Positions 6,015 to 15,072 of a stretch of 33,865 nt of DNA are shown piece by piece. The position numbers were made by a program, and so were the translations under genes. Under the pieces are notes generated by a model. That model worked only from the letters and a program-made list of their open reading frames with translations. It did no database searches and was not told where the DNA came from. Numbering within the stretch: position 1 is the first letter of the stretch; each line of letters opens with the position of its first letter. Location: the NCBI GenBank assembly GCA_035527835.1, contig DATKZS010000008.1, positions 1-33,865 on the forward strand. Direction: 5' to 3'. Source of the stretch: DATKZS01 sp035527835 [NCBI: bacterium] (GTDB lineage Bacteria; RBG-13-61-14).

Positions 6015-8438
6015 TCAGTCCACCTTGACCATCAGCTTTTCGCCCAGCTCCTTGAAGCGGGCGAGCCAGGACTTCATGGAGTCGTCTCCTTCCTGGTACT
6101 TCTTGTTGAAGGCGGGATAGGTTTCGCGCAGCATTCGCCAGTAGGCGTTCTGGGCGTTCCAGAGGTCCATCTTGACCGGGGTGGAGCGGTCGAGCTCGAT
6201 CATGAGGAGCAGCGATTCAAGATGGGCGATGTCATCGGGGTGTTCCAGTAATTGGACGGCCTTTTTTTCGATGGCCTTCCGGAGGGCGTAGCTGAGCTCG
6301 ACCATGTCGAGGGTGAGGTTCAGGGCCTTGGCCTCGTCGAGCAGGGCGTGGACGCGGTGCGGGTCGAACTCGGTGTCGAAGATACGCTCGAGGTCCTGGG
6401 TGATGATGAACTTGGCCACGGTGAAGAAGCCGCGCGGAATGGGAGCGCCGAGCCCGGTAAGAAAGCGCATGAGCGGCGCGTGATAATCGAAGAACTGGCG
6501 GAACACGGCCTCGCCGTCCTTCAAGGCGGCCGCAAGCAGCACCCGGATGATCTTGCGCTGCTGGTCGCGGAACAGCGACTTCAGGTTGTGGGCGGCGCCG
6601 TTCATGCGCTTGTCCAGGATGCGGATGGTTTCGGGGAGGTCGGCGGAGGAGAATGCCGTGAGGAGCTCCGCGGCCAGGGCCTTGTACTCATCAATGGTGC
6701 CGGCGGCGCGGACCCCGGCGTTGACGTTGTGGTCGCCCAGGTGGAGCACGCCGAATTCCAGGTCGGCGGATTCCAGCGTGATGCGCGACGAGAAGCGGGC
6801 GCGGCCGACCACCATTCTCGCCCGTCCCGCCTCCTCCCTCCGATAATCGGAAAGCTCGACGCCGTAGCTGTAGATGCCGGTGCGCTCCGGGTACTCTTCG
6901 AACAGCGAGCTCACCGCGTAGTGCGCGCCGACCTTGGTGAGGTCAATCATGGCCGGCCGCACGTGTTTTTCATAGATGGCCCTTCCGTCTCCGTACGCGG
7001 GGTCATTGCTTTTGGCCTCGCCGAGCATCGCAAGGAATTGCGGCTCCAGTGAATCGCCGAGCACCTCCGCCGCGAGCTGGAGCACGCGGCCGGCGTATTG
7101 GATGATCTGGATGGTCTCGATGCCCGAGATGTCGTCGAAGAACCAGCCGCAGCTCGTGTACATGAGAAGAGCGTGGCGCTGGAGCTCCATGAGCTTGAGC
7201 GCCACTACCTTTTCTTCCGGGCCGAGCGGCCGGGCCTGGTGCGCGGCCAGGAATTTCTCGACGCTCTCCGGCGAGCGGTCGAGGATGACGCTGATGTAAT
7301 CGTCGCGCGCGGACCACGGATCTTTAAGCAGCGCGGCGGCCTTCTTTTCGTAGGCGGGCTGGGCGGCGTCGCGGAGCCAGTCCAGGGATTTCCGGAGCGG
7401 CGCGCGCCAGGCCTGGTTCCAGCCCGGGTGGCCGCCGGTGTTGCAGCCGCAGTCCGAGCGCCAGCGCTCGACCCCGTGGGCGCAGCTCCAGGAGCTGTTC
7501 TCGAAAATCCCGGCCTCGTGCGTCGGCGGGAACTTCTCCAGGAACTCGCCGTAATTGGTGAGCCGCGCGAGCCCCTGCTCCTCGATGTAGCGCAGCGCGT
7601 AAGAGAGCGCCATGTTTCCGAACTTGTGGTGGTGGCCGTAGGTCTCGCCGTCGGTGGCGATGTGCACGAGCTGGGTCCAGGCCCGCTGATCGGAGAAGGC
7701 GGCGGCGAGGCGGCGGGCCAGACGGTCGCCGGCGGAGAGCAGCTTCTCAAAGGCCACGGCCTGCGAGGTGGGGCCGTCGTAGAAAAAGAGCGCGAGCTTC
7801 TTGCCGGAGGGCAGCACGATCTGATAGGCCATGGTGGGATCAACGCTCGCGTTGCCCACGTCTTGCCAGTCGCGGTCCCCGATCCTGCGCACGCGCGCGG
7901 CCTGGTGTGGCGCCAGCACCGCGAAGCGCAGGCCCTGGCCGGCCAGGACCTCGAGCGTCGCCAGGTCCACCGCCGTCTCCGGCAGCCACATGCCCTCCGG
8001 CTCCGCCTGGAAACGCCACTCGTAATCGCGCCGGCCCCACGCCACCTGCGTCACCTGGTCGCGCGCGTTGGCCAGCGGAAGGATCATGTGATTATACGCC
8101 TGCGCCAGGGCCGAGCTGTGCCCGGAAAAGCGGAGGCGCGACTCGCGGTGCGCCTCGATAATCGCCTGATACGTCTGTGGCGCCGAAGCCTCCATCCACG
8201 CCAGCAGCGTCGGACCGAAGTTGAAGCTCAGCTTCTGGTAGTTGTTCACTACCTTGAGGATCCGGCCCTGCCCGTCGAGGATCCGCGACATTCCGTTGGC
8301 CGCGTAACACTCCGCGTTCACCCGCTCGTTCCAGTCGTGATACGGATACGCGCTGTCCTGGACCTCGATCGCCTCCAGCCACGGGTTCTCCCGCGGCGGC
8401 TGGTAAAAATGGCCGTGGATGCAGATGTAGCGGTCCAT
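6015..8438 (-). CDS. Glycoside hydrolase family 57 protein with DUF3536 domain
   Basis: This is an 807-aa protein. I chose ATG 8438 because GGAGG lies 11 nt upstream and the protein then opens directly with the GH57 strand MDRYICIHGHFYQPPRENPW; the ATG at 8465 has no ribosome site. GH57 motifs are clear: HGHFYQPPRENP, the nucleophile in GMWLPE (Glu154) and the acid/base in HIATDGETYGHH (Asp263). The C-terminal half (about 500-780) fits DUF3536. GH57 enzymes are retaining alpha-glucanotransferases, amylases or branching enzymes. The gene follows glgB on the same strand, so a role in turnover or remodelling of an alpha-glucan store is likely; the exact activity is not readable. There is no signal peptide, so it is cytoplasmic. 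Confidence 0.92.
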   Translation of the reverse strand: MDRYICIHGHFYQPPRENPWLEAIEVQDSAYPYHDWNERVNAECYAANGMSRILDGQGRILKVVNNYQKLSFNFGPTLLAWMEASAPQTYQAIIEAHRESRLRFSGHSSALAQAYNHMILPLANARDQVTQVAWGRRDYEWRFQAEPEGMWLPETAVDLATLEVLAGQGLRFAVLAPHQAARVRRIGDRDWQDVGNASVDPTMAYQIVLPSGKKLALFFYDGPTSQAVAFEKLLSAGDRLARRLAAAFSDQRAWTQLVHIATDGETYGHHHKFGNMALSYALRYIEEQGLARLTNYGEFLEKFPPTHEAGIFENSSWSCAHGVERWRSDCGCNTGGHPGWNQAWRAPLRKSLDWLRDAAQPAYEKKAAALLKDPWSARDDYISVILDRSPESVEKFLAAHQARPLGPEEKVVALKLMELQRHALLMYTSCGWFFDDISGIETIQIIQYAGRVLQLAAEVLGDSLEPQFLAMLGEAKSNDPAYGDGRAIYEKHVRPAMIDLTKVGAHYAVSSLFEEYPERTGIYSYGVELSDYRREEAGRARMVVGRARFSSRITLESADLEFGVLHLGDHNVNAGVRAAGTIDEYKALAAELLTAFSSADLPETIRILDKRMNGAAHNLKSLFRDQQRKIIRVLLAAALKDGEAVFRQFFDYHAPLMRFLTGLGAPIPRGFFTVAKFIITQDLERIFDTEFDPHRVHALLDEAKALNLTLDMVELSYALRKAIEKKAVQLLEHPDDIAHLESLLLMIELDRSTPVKMDLWNAQNAYWRMLRETYPAFNKKYQEGDDSMKSWLARFKELGEKLMVKVD

Positions 8439-8491
8439 TAAGCCAGGCACCTCCGTATTGACCATGACGATACGACCAGGATTTTATTATG

Positions 8492-8573
8492 CACGCAAAG
8501 GCGCAAATAACGCAAAGAAAGATCGGAATTCATTCCTCTTCATTATCCTTTGCGTTCTTTGCGCCTTTGCGTG
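8492..8573. repeat. Palindromic element, CGCAAAG class
   Basis: The arms are 8492-8517 and 8548-8573 (26 nt, 25 complementary) around 30 nt. Each arm is three CGCAAA(G) units. It separates glgB from the GH57 gene on the same strand. An A/T run follows the right arm. Confidence 0.93.
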
Positions 8574-8607
8574 AAAAAAAGATTATCTTGCGAATGCTTC
8601 ACTTTCC

Positions 8608-10611
8608 TCAAGCTCCGGACTTGAAGAAGACGGCGGCCAGCGGCGGCAGGGTCAGGTTCAGGGAGAAAGGGCGGCCGTGGGAGGGGCGCGGCTCGGCCAT
8701 GAATCCGCCCACGTTGCCCATGCCGGAGCCGCCGTAGAATTTGGAGTCGCTGTTGAAGATCTCCTTCCAGAACCCATCGCGCGGCACTCCCACGCGGTAG
8801 CCCATGCGGGGAACGGGAGTGAAGTTGAGCGCGGCCAGGATGATGTCCTTGTCCGAGCGCCCGCGCCGGAGATAGGTGAGCACCGAGTTCGAAGCGTCGT
8901 TGGCGTCAACCCACTCGAACCCGCGCGGGTCGTAATCCAGTTCATGCAGCGCGGCTTCGCTCTGGTAGATGCGGTTGAGGTCGGCCACCATCTTTTGCAC
9001 GCCGGCGTGCGGCGCGAACTGGAGCAGGTCCCAGTCCAGGCTCCGTTCGTGGTACCACTCGTCCCATTGCCCGAACTCGCCGCCCATGAAAATGAGCTTC
9101 TTCGCGGCCTGCGAGTACATGTAGGAGAAGAGCAGCCGGAGGTTGGCGAACTTCTGCCAGTCGTCGCCCGGCATGCGGCGCAAAAGCGAGCCCTTGCCGT
9201 GCACGACCTCGTCGTGCGACAGCGGGAGCACGAAGTTCTCATGGTAGGCGTAAAGCATGCGGAAGGTGAGCTCGTTGTGGTGGTGGCCGCGGAACACGGG
9301 GTCGCGGGACATGTAGCGCAGGGTGTCGTGCATCCAGCCCATGTCCCATTTCATGCCGAAGCCGAGCCCGCCCAGGTACACCGGCCGCGACACCGCGGGC
9401 CAGGCCGTTGATTCCTCCGCCATCGTCTGCACGTCCGGGTAGTTCTTGTAAATCTCCTCGTTCATCCGCCGCAGGAACGCGATGGCGTCGAGGTTCTCGT
9501 TGCCGCCGTACTTGTTGGGGATCCACTCGCCTTGCTGGCGCGAGTAGTTCAGGTACAGCATCGAGGCCACGGCGTCAACGCGCAGGCCGTCGGCGTGATA
9601 CTTGTCGAGCCAGAACAGCGCGCTGCTGAGGAGAAAACCGCGGACCTCCTCGCGGCCGTAATTGAAAATGAAGCTGTTCCAGTCCGGATGGATGCCCTGC
9701 CGCGGGTCCTCGTGCTCGTAAAGGTGGGTCCCGTCGAAAAAGCCTAAGGAGTACTCGTCGCCCGGATAATGCGACGGCACCCAGTCGAGGATCACGCCGA
9801 TGTTGTTCCGGTGCAGGTAATCAATGAGGTACATGAAGTCCTGCGGCGATCCGAACCGGCTGGTGGGAGCGAAGAACCCGGTGACCTGATAGCCCCACGA
9901 ACCGTAAAACGGGTGCTCCATGATGGGCAGGAACTCGACGTGCGTGAAGCCCATCTTGATGACGTACTCGGCAAGCTTCGGCGCCAGCTCGCGGCAGGTC
10001 AGGAACCGGTCACCCTCCTCCGGCACCCGCGCCCACGAGCCCAGATGCACCTCGTAAACGGAAACGGCCGCGTCCAGCGCGTTCGCGGCCTTGCGCTTCT
10101 CCATCCACTCGCGGTCGCCCCACTCATAACCCAGGTCCCACACGATGGAAGCGGTGCGCGGAGCGGTCTCGCTGAAAAAGCCCAGCGGGTCGTACTTGTC
10201 CACCTCGTAGCCGTGGTGCTGGGACAAGATGTGATACTTGTACAGCTCGCCCGCCTTGACCCCCGGGATGAAGCCCTCCCAGATCCCGGAGCTGCCGCGG
10301 GAATTGAGGAAAAAGCCGGACTTGTTCCAGCCGTTGAACTCGCCGATCACCGATACGCGCTCGGCATTGGGCGCCCATACGGCAAAATATGTGCCCGCCA
10401 CCCCGTCCGCGGTCAGCGGGTGCGCGCCCAGCTTCTCGTAAAGCCGGAAATGCGCGCCCTGGTTAAAGAGGTAAAGGTCGTCGTCGGTGAGGAGCGAGGT
10501 GATCTCGACCGGCTGCTTGGGCGGCGGCCCCGGCTCGCGGGCCGGGGCGGACCTCGGGCCCTTCCCCGCGGCCGCGGATTTATTCTTGACTGCCGGCGTG
10601 TCTTTCTTCAT
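8608..10611 (-). CDS. glgB: 1,4-alpha-glucan branching enzyme
   Basis: The protein is 667 aa from ATG 10611 (AGGGG upstream); a GTG at 10641 would add ten residues of unlikely sequence. It transfers alpha-1,4 oligoglucan segments to alpha-1,6 positions during glycogen synthesis. Order: a Pro/Ala-rich linker (1-35), a CBM48 domain (about 50-160, [18 protein letters not shown]), then the GH13 barrel. The triad is visible: Asp346 in DGLRVDAV, Glu399/400 in MAEEST and Asp467 in [10 protein letters not shown]. The branching-enzyme signature [14 protein letters not shown] follows the nucleophile. The length fits GlgB forms without the extra N1 domain of the 728-aa E. coli enzyme. It is paired with the GH57 gene downstream. 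A glgA or glgC is not seen in the window. Confidence 0.97.
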   Translation of the reverse strand: MKKDTPAVKNKSAAAGKGPRSAPAREPGPPPKQPVEITSLLTDDDLYLFNQGAHFRLYEKLGAHPLTADGVAGTYFAVWAPNAERVSVIGEFNGWNKSGFFLNSRGSSGIWEGFIPGVKAGELYKYHILSQHHGYEVDKYDPLGFFSETAPRTASIVWDLGYEWGDREWMEKRKAANALDAAVSVYEVHLGSWARVPEEGDRFLTCRELAPKLAEYVIKMGFTHVEFLPIMEHPFYGSWGYQVTGFFAPTSRFGSPQDFMYLIDYLHRNNIGVILDWVPSHYPGDEYSLGFFDGTHLYEHEDPRQGIHPDWNSFIFNYGREEVRGFLLSSALFWLDKYHADGLRVDAVASMLYLNYSRQQGEWIPNKYGGNENLDAIAFLRRMNEEIYKNYPDVQTMAEESTAWPAVSRPVYLGGLGFGMKWDMGWMHDTLRYMSRDPVFRGHHHNELTFRMLYAYHENFVLPLSHDEVVHGKGSLLRRMPGDDWQKFANLRLLFSYMYSQAAKKLIFMGGEFGQWDEWYHERSLDWDLLQFAPHAGVQKMVADLNRIYQSEAALHELDYDPRGFEWVDANDASNSVLTYLRRGRSDKDIILAALNFTPVPRMGYRVGVPRDGFWKEIFNSDSKFYGGSGMGNVGGFMAEPRPSHGRPFSLNLTLPPLAAVFFKSGA

Positions 10612-10713
10612 GGTCCCCTGCCCTTCCCTGCCTTGGCTCACTCCGATAATTTCATTTTATCAGACATTGCGTTCTTCTCGAAATCGGCGGCGGGGATGGG
10701 AACAATGGTGGGT

Positions 10714-10775
10714 GGGACATTCCTGTCCCGCTCCTCTCTCAACAATGCCGATGCTGCCCGACAAGAGTGTCGGGC
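10714..10775. repeat. Two short TGTCCC/TGTCGGG-type palindromes
   Basis: The hairpin at 10714-10729 is GGGACA/TGTCCC around TTCC. The hairpin at 10756-10775 is GCCCGACA/TGTCGGGC around AGAG. Both arms are perfect; the same family as 362-420. They occupy most of the gap between glgB and the SDR gene. Confidence 0.8.
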
Positions 10776-10810
10776 CTACCTGTGTGGATGTCCGCCAGTT
10801 ATCGCTCACT

Positions 10811-11902
10811 TTAGCAGAATTTCGGCAGCCACTTGTTGTCCTGGTACCAGCGGACGGCCGCGGCCAGGCCGGCGCGGGCGTCGGGGTGTTGAAGCCGGTA
10901 GCCCAGCTCCTTGAGCGCGGAATTGTCGAGCGCGTAGTCCGCGTTCATGTAGGAGAGGAAGTCGCGGTCGAGGCGCGGCGCGAGGGCGGGCTCAAGCGAG
11001 TGGGCGGAGACCACGCCCTCCCATTTTTTCTGGAACCATCCGTTCATGCGGCTAAACGAGCTTTCCGGGAGCGCGAGCAGGGCGCGGATAAAGGGCCAGT
11101 AGGCGCGGGTGAAGTAGGGGTAGTGGAAGAGCGGCTCCATGTCCAGGCCGGGCATGAGGGCCTCGAACAGCTCGCCCTGCCCGAGAGGCGTGTCGTCGGC
11201 GACGTTGAAGGCGCGGCCCACGACCTTTTCCGCCGGGGCCGTGAGCACCGCGGCCACGGCGCCGGCTACGTCCTCCACATGAACGTGCTGCATCTTGGGT
11301 CCGCCCTTCATCACCGGGATGCGCCGCCGGCCCGAGTGCCGGACGAGCGCCAGCAGCGCCATGAACGCGGCCTGGCCGTAGCGCGAGCGCGGCCCGTAAA
11401 TCCCGGCCGGCCGGAGCGTGACCGCCGGCAGGCCCTGCTTCACGAATTCATCCACCACCCCCTCCCCTTCCTTCTTGCTGCGCTCGTAATTGTTCTTCGC
11501 GTTCAGCGGGTGGTCCTCCTTCATGGGCACGGACACGGGCTTGCCATAGACGGCGATGGAGGAGATGTGCGCGAAGCGGGAGACTCCGGCGGTAAGCGCG
11601 GCCGCGCACATGTTGCGCGTGACCTCGACGTTGGCCCGCTGCAATACCTCATAGGGCAGCGCGTAATTGAACAGCCCCGCGATGTTGGCCACGAGGGTGA
11701 CACCGTTAAAAAGCGGGGGCAGCACCTCGCGGTCGAGCAGGTCCGCCTCGATGACCTCGGCCTCGGCCCGCCTGGCCGGGGCAAGGTCCGAGCCGGGCAG
11801 GTCCGTGGCCCGCACCTTAAGTCCCCTGGCGCACAACGCCTCCACCACGCACGAGCCTAAAAACCCGCCCGCGCCGTTCACCAGAACCATGCCTGATTCC
11901 AT
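10811..11902 (-). CDS. NAD(P)-dependent extended SDR (3-beta-HSD / epimerase-like)
   Basis: This 363-aa protein starts at ATG 11902 behind GGAGG. The Rossmann motif GAGGFLG gives GxxGxxG at residues 10-16. Asp34 after the second strand suggests NAD. The active-site pair is Tyr139 and Lys143 (YERSK), with Ser in HISSIAVYG as the third member. The substrate half contains FNVADDTPLGQGELFEALMPGLDMEP and an aromatic stretch (FHYPYFTRAYWPF). This arrangement resembles 3-beta-hydroxysteroid dehydrogenase and sterol C-4 decarboxylase relatives more than sugar epimerases. It lies next to the acyl-CoA cluster, which also suggests a steroid or terpenoid substrate, but sugar-nucleotide or dihydroflavonol-type activity cannot be excluded. 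Confidence 0.82.
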   Translation of the reverse strand: MESGMVLVNGAGGFLGSCVVEALCARGLKVRATDLPGSDLAPARRAEAEVIEADLLDREVLPPLFNGVTLVANIAGLFNYALPYEVLQRANVEVTRNMCAAALTAGVSRFAHISSIAVYGKPVSVPMKEDHPLNAKNNYERSKKEGEGVVDEFVKQGLPAVTLRPAGIYGPRSRYGQAAFMALLALVRHSGRRRIPVMKGGPKMQHVHVEDVAGAVAAVLTAPAEKVVGRAFNVADDTPLGQGELFEALMPGLDMEPLFHYPYFTRAYWPFIRALLALPESSFSRMNGWFQKKWEGVVSAHSLEPALAPRLDRDFLSYMNADYALDNSALKELGYRLQHPDARAGLAAAVRWYQDNKWLPKFC

Positions 11903-12008
11903 GTTCCCCTCCGATGGAATTTAGCACCGTCTATAATATAATGTCCTCAAGTGATTGCCCAGGGCCGGTTTCATAACCAAGGCGGCCAGCTCGGATGAAA
12001 AGATTATT

Positions 12009-12079
12009 AACAAGGATATTCAGGATTCCCAGGATAATTGCCGTTTTTTCGAATCCTGAACATCCTGAATATCCTTGTT
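12009..12079. repeat. Palindromic element, CAGGAT class
   Basis: The arms are 12009-12035 and 12053-12079 (27 nt, 24 complementary) around 17 nt. Each arm holds three (A)AGGAT-type units of 9 bp. It lies between two divergent genes, unlike most others here. Confidence 0.88.
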
Positions 12080-12132
12080 GAAAATTCTCTCTTGGCGCGG
12101 AGCGTGAAATGGGCTCCGGGAGGAGGCGGGAG

Positions 12133-12543
12133 ATGACGGAAAACGGGGATCGGCTCCGGTATTTAAAAATCATCATGGCGGCGGGCGGCGGCTATGAGAT
12201 GTTCATGGGTCTCACGATGATCTTTTTCATCGGGTGGTTCTTCCGGTTATTGGGCGCCGGCGATGAGATCCGCTACCAGATGTTCCCGGGGAGCGTGGGC
12301 GTTCTCGCGGTTTGTTTCGGCCTTCTCCTGCTCCTCGGCTCGCGCGACCCGGAGCGATACCTGTTGGTGGCGCTGGTTTCCATTCTGCTCCGGGTGTTGA
12401 TCCAGGTCCCGATCATCACCGGATGCCTGCAAACGCCGGAGCTGACCCTGCCCCTCATCGGCTTCGGCGCTTTTGACCTGGCCTTCGCGGCGCTTACCGC
12501 ACACGCCATCCGTGCTTCAGGGATTGACTGGGAAAAATTTTAA
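12133..12543 (+). CDS. Small four-helix integral membrane protein
   Basis: The protein is 136 aa from ATG 12133, chosen because AGGAGG lies six bases upstream; an ATG at 12109 has no such site. About four hydrophobic segments are seen: IIMAAGGGYEMFMGLTMIFF, FPGSVGVLAVCFGLLLLLG, YLLVALVSILLRVLIQVPII and IGFGAFDLAFAALTAHAI. The N-terminus is charged. I do not recognise a family with certainty; the segment count and size resemble small DoxX- or DUF4345-like membrane proteins. It ends two bases before the convergent ligase gene's stop codon, so the two transcripts meet tail to tail without space for a terminator between them. Confidence 0.72.
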   Translation: MTENGDRLRYLKIIMAAGGGYEMFMGLTMIFFIGWFFRLLGAGDEIRYQMFPGSVGVLAVCFGLLLLLGSRDPERYLLVALVSILLRVLIQVPIITGCLQTPELTLPLIGFGAFDLAFAALTAHAIRASGIDWEKF

Positions 12544-12545
12544 TA

Positions 12546-14210
12546 TTATTCCTGCTTGAAAAGATGTTCATACACCTTGCGCAGCTCCGCCCGCTTGGGC
12601 TTGAAGCTGAAGGTCATGGGCAATTCCTTGACCACCACCACTTTGCGCGGGCACTTGTAGGCGGCGATGTGGTCCTTGGCCCAGGCCATGAACTCTTCCG
12701 GCTTGAGCTCCGCTCCCGGCCGCGGCACGATCACGGCCACCGGGAGTTGGCCCTTGATCTCGTCGGGCACGCCGATCACCACGGCCTGCTCCACGTCCGG
12801 GTGCTTGATCAGGTGGTGCTCGATCTCGGACGGGAAAATGGAGTACCCGCCGCACTTGATCACGTCCTTCTCCCGCTCCATGAAATAAAGCAGGCCCATC
12901 CGTCCCCGTTTCATGATGTCGCCGGTGCGGAACCAGCCGTCCACGAAGGCGTCCCTGGTCTTGGCCTCGTCGTTGTAATAGCCCTTGGTGATGGTCGGGC
13001 CCTTGAGCACGAGCTCGCCGGAATCTTTCCGGTTCACCGGCCGGCCCAGCTCGTCCACCAGCCGCCACTTGAGCATGGGCACCACCCAGCCCGCGCACGC
13101 TCCCTTGACCGGCCACGGCGGCGTCATGCACACGTGGCCGCCGGTCTCGGCCAGCCCGTAGCCGCGCACGAACATGGACTTCACGCGCAGCGGCCCGAGC
13201 CTCCACCCGCCCCACTGCCGGAAGGTCTTGACCAGGTCCGGAGTGAAGGCGTCGGCGCCGCCGCCCCACACCTGCATCGAGGACAGGTCGTAATTCTCGA
13301 TGCCGGCGGCCAGCATCATCTTGTACATGGTGGGGATGCCGGCGAAGAAGGTCACGCGGTGCTCCTGGATCATGCGCCCGACCTCCTTCGGGTCGAACCG
13401 CGAGACGAAGATCATGGGGATGGCCATCGCGATCAGGATCAGCATGTTCTGGTGGCCCGAGGTGTGCGCCACCGGCATGACCAGCAGCGCGAGCTGCTTC
13501 GTGTTCGTGGGCAGGAGCGCCAGCAGCCGCGCGTAGTTCCGGATCGTGAACATCATGCTTTGCTGGCTGAGCTCGGCCCCCCGCGGGACCCCGGTGGTGC
13601 CGGAGGTGTAGAAGATGATGGCCGTCTCCTCCGGGTCGCGCGGCTCATACGGCTCGAGCGTTTCATAGGCGCCGTCGGCCAGGTCCTCCAGCGTGATCGC
13701 GCCCGTGACCGGCTTGCCTTCGCCCACCACGATCCATTGCTCGATGCAGGGCACGAGGCCCGGGTCCCGGATGTTTTCCTCGAACACCTTCCGGTCCGCG
13801 ATCAGCACCCGCGTGCCCGAGTTCTCCATCTGGTAGCGCACTTCCTCCGCCTTCAGCATGAAGTTGAGCGGCACCGGCACCGCGCCGATCTTCCACGCCG
13901 CGAACTCCGCGAGCGCCAGTTCCACCCGGTTCATGGTCATCAGCCCCACCCGGTCGCCCGGCTTGACGCCCAAACCCTTGAGCCCGTTCCCGATCCGGCT
14001 CGCGAGCATGGCAAGAGCGCGGTACGTGACCTTGTCCTCGGGGCAGCACTTGAAGCTTAAGCGTCGGTCCAGGAAAAACACCGGCCGGTCCCCGTACACC
14101 TCGCCGAAGATGTCCGTGAAATTAGCGGTATTGAGCCGCCCCCCGTCAAGGACCAGGCGGCGGAAGCGCTTGATGTAGCCCGGGGCATTTCTGATTTTCG
14201 GGATGTTCAT
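12546..14210 (-). CDS. AMP-forming acyl-CoA synthetase (fatty-acid CoA ligase family)
   Basis: This 554-aa ANL-superfamily enzyme activates a carboxylic acid via an acyl-AMP to an acyl-CoA. The P-loop is IIFYTSGTTGVPRG (198-211), A5 is RGYGLAETGG, the A7/A8 hinge is GDIMKRGRMGLLYFMEREKDVIKCGG. The A10 catalytic lysine falls at Lys537 in FSFKPKRAELR. In most relatives the residue before this Lys is Gly (TGK); here it is Phe536 and the following residue is Pro, an unusual change in the loop that drives adenylation. AGGTG lies before the ATG. It is the last gene of the cluster and would supply its first step. The substrate cannot be read from the sequence. Confidence 0.92.
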   Translation of the reverse strand: MNIPKIRNAPGYIKRFRRLVLDGGRLNTANFTDIFGEVYGDRPVFFLDRRLSFKCCPEDKVTYRALAMLASRIGNGLKGLGVKPGDRVGLMTMNRVELALAEFAAWKIGAVPVPLNFMLKAEEVRYQMENSGTRVLIADRKVFEENIRDPGLVPCIEQWIVVGEGKPVTGAITLEDLADGAYETLEPYEPRDPEETAIIFYTSGTTGVPRGAELSQQSMMFTIRNYARLLALLPTNTKQLALLVMPVAHTSGHQNMLILIAMAIPMIFVSRFDPKEVGRMIQEHRVTFFAGIPTMYKMMLAAGIENYDLSSMQVWGGGADAFTPDLVKTFRQWGGWRLGPLRVKSMFVRGYGLAETGGHVCMTPPWPVKGACAGWVVPMLKWRLVDELGRPVNRKDSGELVLKGPTITKGYYNDEAKTRDAFVDGWFRTGDIMKRGRMGLLYFMEREKDVIKCGGYSIFPSEIEHHLIKHPDVEQAVVIGVPDEIKGQLPVAVIVPRPGAELKPEEFMAWAKDHIAAYKCPRKVVVVKELPMTFSFKPKRAELRKVYEHLFKQE

Positions 14211-14273
14211 TGGTTGTCACCTGATGAAGATAATTTATGCCCATACCATAAAGTCATTCGGCGGATGGAATCC

Positions 14274-14675
14274 TCATTTAAGCCTGTCGGCCAGATACTC
14301 TTTACAATGCTCAACGAATTCCTTCGCACGCCTCAAGGTTTCGGCGACTTCCTCGGGTGGAATCATCTCCTCCACCTTGTAATCGGAGCGGAGGCGGTCC
14401 TCGAACGCCTCGTGCAGCCAGCGGGAAAATTTTTTATCGAACGCGCCGTCTTTGATGAAATCCAGGTCGAACATTGCGATGGCGCCGCTGTGCTTTGATG
14501 TCCCCTTTCCCGACAAGATCAGGAGAGCGAGCACCGCATAAAACATGGCATAATATGACCGGTTGATGGCGGCGCGGTAACGTTCATTCGACAAGAGCAG
14601 GCCGGCATCGGCGAGGGCCTCCTCCGCTTGATCCATCCGCCGCTTGATCAATGATCGCGCCTGTTCGCTGCTCAC
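14274..14675 (-). CDS. HEPN-domain protein (toxin-like partner of MNT)
   Basis: This 133-aa all-helical protein begins with a GTG that overlaps the TGA of the upstream nucleotidyltransferase gene by four bases (GTGA), which implies translational coupling. The HEPN core is RYRAAINRSYYAMFYAVLALL (residues 32-52), and a second helix pair holds FDLDFIKDGAFDKKFSRWLHEAFEDR. It resembles the uncharacterised HEPN group that pairs with minimal nucleotidyltransferases. HEPN proteins often are RNases or RNA binders; the classic R-x4-6-H motif is not obvious here, so nuclease activity is uncertain. The pair sits inside the acyl-CoA cluster, between the ligase and an acyl-CoA dehydrogenase gene. Confidence 0.88.
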   Translation of the reverse strand: MSSEQARSLIKRRMDQAEEALADAGLLLSNERYRAAINRSYYAMFYAVLALLILSGKGTSKHSGAIAMFDLDFIKDGAFDKKFSRWLHEAFEDRLRSDYKVEEMIPPEEVAETLRRAKEFVEHCKEYLADRLK

Positions 14676-14992
14676 GCCGCCACTCCTTCTTGGAGAATGT
14701 TCTTCACCAGAGGGCTTACCGAGTCAGGGCCCCGGTAAAATTCCGATTCGCTGAAACAGAGGGTGGTGATAACCATCTCATGGCTGAAGGATACTTCCCA
14801 GGCGATCTTCGATACCTTGCGCTCCGCTTCCCGGTCCGCATTGTTGACGACAATGCATATATCAAAATCAGAATCAGGTTCCGCGTCCCCGCGCGCCCGC
14901 GAGCCGTATGCCCAGATCCGCGCTTCAGGAAAGAGCTCTCGCACCCGGCCGGCGAACTCCTGAAGAACGGCGCTGTCTGATTCCTTGATCAT
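14672..14992 (-). CDS. Minimal nucleotidyltransferase (MNT antitoxin-like)
   Basis: This 106-aa protein has the complete pol-beta nucleotidyltransferase motif GS-x10-DxD: Gly30-Ser31 and Asp42/Asp44 in GSRARGDAEPDSDFD. In MNT/HEPN toxin-antitoxin pairs the MNT protein adds AMP to, or otherwise neutralises, the HEPN partner. The gene precedes the HEPN gene with a four-base overlap, the usual MNT-first order. GAGAGG lies 10-12 bases before the ATG. The catalytic residues are intact, so an enzymatically active antitoxin is plausible, but not shown. Confidence 0.9.
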   Translation of the reverse strand: MIKESDSAVLQEFAGRVRELFPEARIWAYGSRARGDAEPDSDFDICIVVNNADREAERKVSKIAWEVSFSHEMVITTLCFSESEFYRGPDSVSPLVKNILQEGVAA

Positions 14993-15072
14993 GATAAAAA
15001 TTCCTCTCCATTAATTGCAGCAATCAACTCCTGGCCTTTAATCTACATTCCCCGCCCTCCGACCGCAACCTT

